A stretch of DNA of 64,000 nt from NCBI GenBank assembly GCA_025526935.1, contig JAHLKD010000108.1:62001-126000 (forward strand). The letters are read 5' to 3'. The translations under genes and the position numbers were made by a program. This document shows, piece after piece, positions 59,761 through 64,000 of the stretch; position 1 is the first letter of the stretch, and every line of letters begins with the position of its first letter. This DNA is from Cladochytrium replicatum. Its lineage: Eukaryota; Chytridiomycota; Chytridiomycetes; Cladochytriales; Cladochytriaceae. Below the pieces are notes generated by a model. That model was not told where the DNA came from. It did no database searches and worked only from the letters and a program-made list of their open reading frames with translations.

Positions 59761-59970
59761 TTTTTTCAAGTTGCTCAACCATCTGCTGGCAGTCTTTAAT
59801 TTCAAGTCATTCAGAAGGATAGTGCTACCGTGTCAGGTCCGGAGACAGTCTCAGGTTATAGAGGTTGTACTTTTCAAAATCGGAGCGACTCTTGAATCAG
59901 ACTCGCTACTTGCCGCAAATTTATCCCGCAAATTCATGTCTCATTCAGATCTTAGTTTATTTAATCTGAA

Positions 59971-61569
59971 TCAAGAAGTTGTGCCCTCGATCTCGTCCAG
60001 AACCATCCGAATCACTTTCGGATCCAATGGTATATACAGTAGGTCGCCTTTGTTTTCGGATCGCTTTGTGCTCACCAAGTGATGATCCGTGAACTCTGTA
60101 AGGGTAGTCTTGAACGTAACCTTATTGCTGATAATGTAGCGTTCACAGCACTTCTCATACAAATCCTCTCGACCCATCCCAAAATCCACTTCGTCATCGT
60201 CGTGTTGCCTTTTTTGGCCAGAAGCACCGTCTTCGTCGACTTCCACTTCACTTTCGTCATCTTCTGAAGCACTTTCGTCGCTTGAGTCGTCATTACTATC
60301 CGATGGATCCCCAGAACGTCGAGCTCTCCTCAACTGCCGCACTTTTTTCGATCCTCGGGGGGTTCGTCCGTTTCTCCCAGCTGTTTTTGTGTCAAACGAA
60401 GGTGTCTGTTCAAGCTGCGTGTTTGCAAGCAATATGAACAGTTTTCGGGCTTGTTCGGTAACACTCCAAAGCACATGCAATGCCCCGCTCTTGCCACGTA
60501 CATTCGCCCCGTTTTCGTTGGCTCCTTCATCTGCACCGACGAGCATTGGATGCTTGAACACGGCGAACTCGTCAGTATACGGTTCCAGCGTCGTCGCATC
60601 GTGCCAAGCAAAGTGAAATCGCCACGAAACTTCAGAGTCCCACAACATAGGTGCATGGATGTGATCGATAGAGGCGACAAATCGCACCGCGGGTATGGAT
60701 GCCAGTTTGGAAAGTAGTTCTTGGGCTTTCGAGTTGCGAAGGCTTGGACCGTCGAGGTTGTGGACCACAATATACACGTGAGAAAAGAGCCTTTTAGGTT
60801 CTTCGAAGTAGCCTCTGATAGCCTTGATCTGTCGAGCCGGCTGTCCCATCATTGTTTCCTTCTGGCCGACGATATCACGAAGAATCGATGATAATACTTC
60901 GCGGACATGTTCTCCCTGCAAAAATCCATTTATGACAATGACCGGTCCATCGTCCTTCAAACATGACTGCACGAACTGATTGATCAGCTTTCGCTTTGAT
61001 CCGCATCCGTAGAAGAGAAGATTGAATCCCTTTGAGAGTTCGAAGAACCACTGAGAGAACCCAAATTGAATGTATCGATTCCATAATGAATTTCTTCTGC
61101 TTGCGTGAGTGCCGTCAATTCCGCCAGACATCTTTGGCCTCAAATCCAAGAATCGCCTGAACTCTAGGGGTTGGAGCTTGGCTAATGTATTGTTCGAAGT
61201 AGAACCGCCCTTGCGTCCTTTCGATCCTCGTGCAAACTGCTCGAAATAACCTTCATACGGAGTCCGCACAAACTCCGTCGACATTTCTTCGTCAATCGGT
61301 TCGTCGATAACCACTTTTTGAACAACAAATTCTTCGACTCTTCTTTTCTCACCGATTCGTCTGCTTTCTGCGATTTCTGGCGAATTACGGTTAATGTCAT
61401 TTCGCTTCGTGGTGGTCCTTGTTCGCTTTGCTCTTGCAGTTTCTATTTGAATATCCCCATTATCATCCTCCTCGCCAGCGTTCTTTTTCCTTAGCCGTGC
61501 TGATGTGCGCACCCGGTCTTCTCCCCCTTCCTCGTTCTCCTTGTCGTTTCGGCTGTCGGGTGTCTTCAT
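59971..61569 (-). CDS. ORC2: Origin recognition complex subunit 2
   Basis: One uninterrupted frame of 532 codons from ATG at 61569. A charged N-terminal tail (about 100 residues, RTSARLRKKNAGEEDDNGDI) precedes the ORC2 core: FRRFLDLRPKMSGGIDGTHA, QFGFSQWFFELSKGFNLLFY, GCGSKRKLINQFVQSCLKDD, IVINGFLQGEHVREVLSSIL, YIVVHNLDGPSLRNSKAQEL, LASIPAVRFVASIDHIHAPM, LWDSEVSWRFHFAWHDATTL, EPYTDE. The GxGSKR loop lies where an ATPase P-loop would be, but ORC2 is not an active ATPase. An Asp/Ser-rich linker (about 80 residues) separates the C-terminal winged helix (CERYIISNKVTFKTTLTEFT). It helps load MCM helicase at origins. Lack of introns is unusual here. Confidence 0.95.
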   Translation of the reverse strand: MKTPDSRNDKENEEGGEDRVRTSARLRKKNAGEEDDNGDIQIETARAKRTRTTTKRNDINRNSPEIAESRRIGEKRRVEEFVVQKVVIDEPIDEEMSTEFVRTPYEGYFEQFARGSKGRKGGSTSNNTLAKLQPLEFRRFLDLRPKMSGGIDGTHASRRNSLWNRYIQFGFSQWFFELSKGFNLLFYGCGSKRKLINQFVQSCLKDDGPVIVINGFLQGEHVREVLSSILRDIVGQKETMMGQPARQIKAIRGYFEEPKRLFSHVYIVVHNLDGPSLRNSKAQELLSKLASIPAVRFVASIDHIHAPMLWDSEVSWRFHFAWHDATTLEPYTDEFAVFKHPMLVGADEGANENGANVRGKSGALHVLWSVTEQARKLFILLANTQLEQTPSFDTKTAGRNGRTPRGSKKVRQLRRARRSGDPSDSNDDSSDESASEDDESEVEVDEDGASGQKRQHDDDEVDFGMGREDLYEKCCERYIISNKVTFKTTLTEFTDHHLVSTKRSENKGDLLYIPLDPKVIRMVLDEIEGTTS

Positions 61570-61913
61570 TCAAATGCTACCTTCCGAATCGAGACTAATT
61601 AAAGCGCAGATCATTCTCGCTGGCGAGCGAACATCATTTGAACGAAAATTCAAAACAAAATGTTTAGTTTCGGATAGCATTTCGGTGTTGGAACTCCGCA
61701 AGATCGGTCCGGCCTCGCGATCTCCAACCTTTTTAAAGCAAAGAGTCACAATTGTGCAGTTTTCAGGAGACAATAGCAGCAATTATTCTGGTATTAAGTA
61801 TGTAAACATTCCAGGATCGAGCAGAATGATGAGTATGCGAAGTGTGTTGTTACCAGCCGACCCGCCACAACACATTGAGGCAGATAGAATCTAAGCAATT
61901 TATGAATGTAGCT
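61570..61913. other. Short intergenic region between ORC2 and MAU2
   Basis: A forward frame runs through it (61505-61894), overlapping the ORC2 start on the other strand, but it shows no domain and no codon bias. It is best read as the ORC2 promoter plus the MAU2 3' region. Confidence 0.4.
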
Positions 61914-64000
61914 CTAATAAATTGCTGCCGAGTATGCTGCCAACCCCTCCTTCCTTCGCGTGTCTGCCGCCCGCATATGCTTTGCGGCAAGTCGATTGTA
62001 TTCAGCTACCTTCGACGGAGTGATGATTGCAAGTTCCCGCGCACAGAGTGCAATCACATCGTAGGCACCCGAAGCTTTGGCAGAAGTTGAAGCTGTTGTG
62101 AACATCTTGGCTGCTTGCTCTGCACTGGTATCTTTGAACAAGTAGCCGAGACAGCAAAGGGCGATATAGCGCAGTTGATTTGCGTTCGTCACGTCACATG
62201 CCTTAAGTAGCTCAAGAAGCTGCAGCCTGGAATCTGGTCAGCAACTGGATTACCGAAAGGGGATAAGCAACTTACTTTGCTTGGCGAATTTCTCCAGCGG
62301 CAAAGTACATGATAGATTGCATGCACAAGAAAGCTGCGTTCCTGAGTAACCTTCCGGGCTCATTTGTCCCAAGGCTTTTCTCAAGTTCTTGTAAAGCCAG
62401 AACCGAATTTTGGATCAAACTCTGTATGTCATCTGGTGACTGTATGCTGTTGTCAAGAATACTGCGAACAAAGCTGGTGATCGAGAGATGGATGCGAGCG
62501 AGTGCACGAAATTGTTCCTGATTTGAACGTTGGACTGACGGTGAAGACGATAATGAGAAAAGTGCAAGAGAAACTTGGCGATACTGTGAAGAGATTGCTG
62601 CAGATGACGGTGACTGAGAAATAATCGATGTGTACAAGATGGAGGAAGTCTCCGGTCTACCCAATGCTTGGTGGAGCATTGCCCAGTTGAATGGTATTAT
62701 CCCATGATATGAAGCCAGCACTGACTGATGAAGACCACAGAGTGCTGAAAGATCTTTTAATGACTGCGCACCAAACAATCAATTGTAATTCAGCACAATG
62801 ATTCGCCCCCACCTGAATCGCTGCTGGGAGTTCTGCTCGTGCGTAAGTTACTTCAAACAGTTGTTGAAGGCATAGTGCTTCCTGTCTTATCCACCAAGCG
62901 TGCAAAGGTTGCGGTAACCCAATTCTCCTTGGAGCTACAGAAAAGTAAGGAGTTTTGCCGGATGTCTTCGGAGAAAAGCACGTACGGTCTTTGTTCAATC
63001 GGGCTACTTGGAAATGTTTTAGCCAGCGTTCTCTGAGCGTATTTCAACACATACCTTTGATTTGAGAGAGTGAAGTTTGGAGAAGCTCCTTTGCGGTTTT
63101 GGGGTTTGATCCTTTCTCGCAAAGAGCACAGAGCATGGCTTCCATTGCATCCAAACCATCTTTTGACATTCCGACCATCCGAAGTAGTGTGTTCGCATTA
63201 TCGAGCTCCCTGGCTTCTGAAGCCTTTCGCATGCCTCCCACTTCTTCATCGAGTTTCACAATAATCGACTGATTACGGTCAAGTTCAAGCTCCTTGTTGG
63301 AAAATAGTTGATTTTTTGCATCCCGGAAGGTTCCTAATAAAGCCGTTCCCTCCTTCACGTTTCCTGATCGAAGTTCCAACACCACCCGATACTGCAAAGT
63401 CAACATTCGGACAACTCGGCAAAACTCCATGTTTGGTGAATTATAATTCGACGTCTCCGAACATACAGTCTCGAGCTTTTCAGAGAAACGGTGGGCCATA
63501 TCACATCTTCCTCCGACTATTGAGCACCTCAGACCTTCCAGACCGAATATAATCTAAGGAGACCGTTTAATAGAGATGGATTGCGCTCGGTGTTATAAAA
63601 TCACCTGCAAAGTTTGGTTACCAAGTTTTACTGCCTCATCCAAAGACTTCAAAAGGATAGATAAACACGCAGAGACATCGTCTTCGCGAATGCTCAACGC
63701 TGCCCTGTACAAAGTGAACTTGCGAAACCACGATATGTGGTTCGCGCTGAAGAAGACCGTTACACCCACATCAGTATCAACCACATGATGAACATACGCG
63801 AGCGATTCCGACGAGAGCTGCTTCAACAGTTTGGCAGCACCTTTGCTATCATTCTCCGCTACCATAAGCTGAGCTTGACGTAAAAAGATGCGATATCTCC
63901 AACTATTTGATTCCTGTGATGATACAATTGTTAAATCCATGGAGATCTGATTGCCCAAGAGATTACATTTTGACATAAAAGCAGCTGTACAATGGAAGTG
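61914..64000 (-). CDS. MAU2: Cohesin loader subunit MAU2/Scc4, N terminus outside the window
   Basis: Exons on the reverse strand enter from the right edge: HCTAAFMSKCNLLGNQISMD, WRYRIFLRQAQLMVAENDSK, GAAKLLKQLSSESLAYVHHV, WFRKFTLYRAALSIREDDVS, then EFCRVVRMLTLQYRVVLELR, ELLQTSLSQIKGMC, SLKDLSALCGLHQSVLASYH, FNWAMLHQALGRPETSSILY and the end AKHMRAADTRRKEGLAAYSA, AIY at 61914. The all-helical TPR-like make-up, spacing and piece order fit MAU2/Scc4, the partner of Scc2/NIPBL in loading cohesin on chromosomes. Sequence identity in this family is low, so the call rests mainly on overall pattern. At least six introns are present. Confidence 0.7.

Noticed and set aside
61505-61894. Forward frame of 129 codons between ORC2 and MAU2
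   Set aside because: It overlaps the ORC2 N terminus on the other strand, shows no family, and is better explained as promoter and 3' sequence.

Overview
The window is eukaryotic nuclear DNA from an intron-rich, compact fungal genome, most likely a zoosporic (flagellated) fungus of the Chytridiomycota. Introns are short (mostly 45-65 bases, GT-AG) and genes sit a few dozen to a few hundred bases apart on both strands. The lineage call rests on three things: flagellum-linked genes (a TTLL1-type tubulin polyglutamylase and a SPATA4/CLAMP-type calponin-homology protein), a METTL14-type m6A-writer subunit, and a decayed array of 'WWKxSGL' ankyrin-like repeats of a kind I associate with chytrids. 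No organism name can be read from the sequence.

Layout. 1-2.2 kb: end of a SMYD-type SET-domain gene, a ruined MFS drug-transporter gene and an EEF1AKMT4-like methyltransferase. 2.6-3.8 kb: the broken WW-repeat array. 4.2-9.9 kb: TRM61 and METTL14, divergent with overlapping start codons, then TTLL1. 10-14.4 kb: two unrecognised genes and PUS7. 14.7-16.5 kb: a GH1 beta-glucosidase. 16.5-21.5 kb: gene-poor repeat land holding a short copia-type LTR element with target-site duplication, nested in an older GGGTC-rich inverted repeat. 21.5-37.8 kb: GH20 hexosaminidase, SEC24, a Nup50/Nup2-type nucleoporin, a CAMKL-family kinase and a membrane-anchored glutathionylspermidine synthetase/amidase. 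38-42 kb: a cupin (DUF985), a decayed HEM2 copy and small membrane proteins. 42.9-51.3 kb: an Rrt8-like membrane protein, CDT2, an unrecognised gene with an in-frame UAG, SPATA4-like, a tiny secretory or mitochondrial protein, UBC12 and BET3. 51.5-64 kb: PPP4R3/Psy2, an ACS-family MFS transporter, a second MFS drug-transporter wreck, ORC2 and the Scc4/MAU2 cohesin loader (running off the end).

Functional threads are housekeeping rather than clustered: RNA modification (TRM61, METTL14, PUS7), replication and chromosome cycle (ORC2, CDT2, MAU2, PPP4R3), ubiquitin-like conjugation (UBC12, which activates the cullins that CDT2 serves), and secretory traffic (SEC24, BET3). The decayed genes (two MFS transporters, HEM2, the WW-repeat protein) and the transposon sit between intact housekeeping blocks. 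I found no tRNA or rRNA gene and no defence-type cluster. Exon boundaries were placed by eye from splice motifs and family conservation; feature spans run from start codon to stop codon and include introns.
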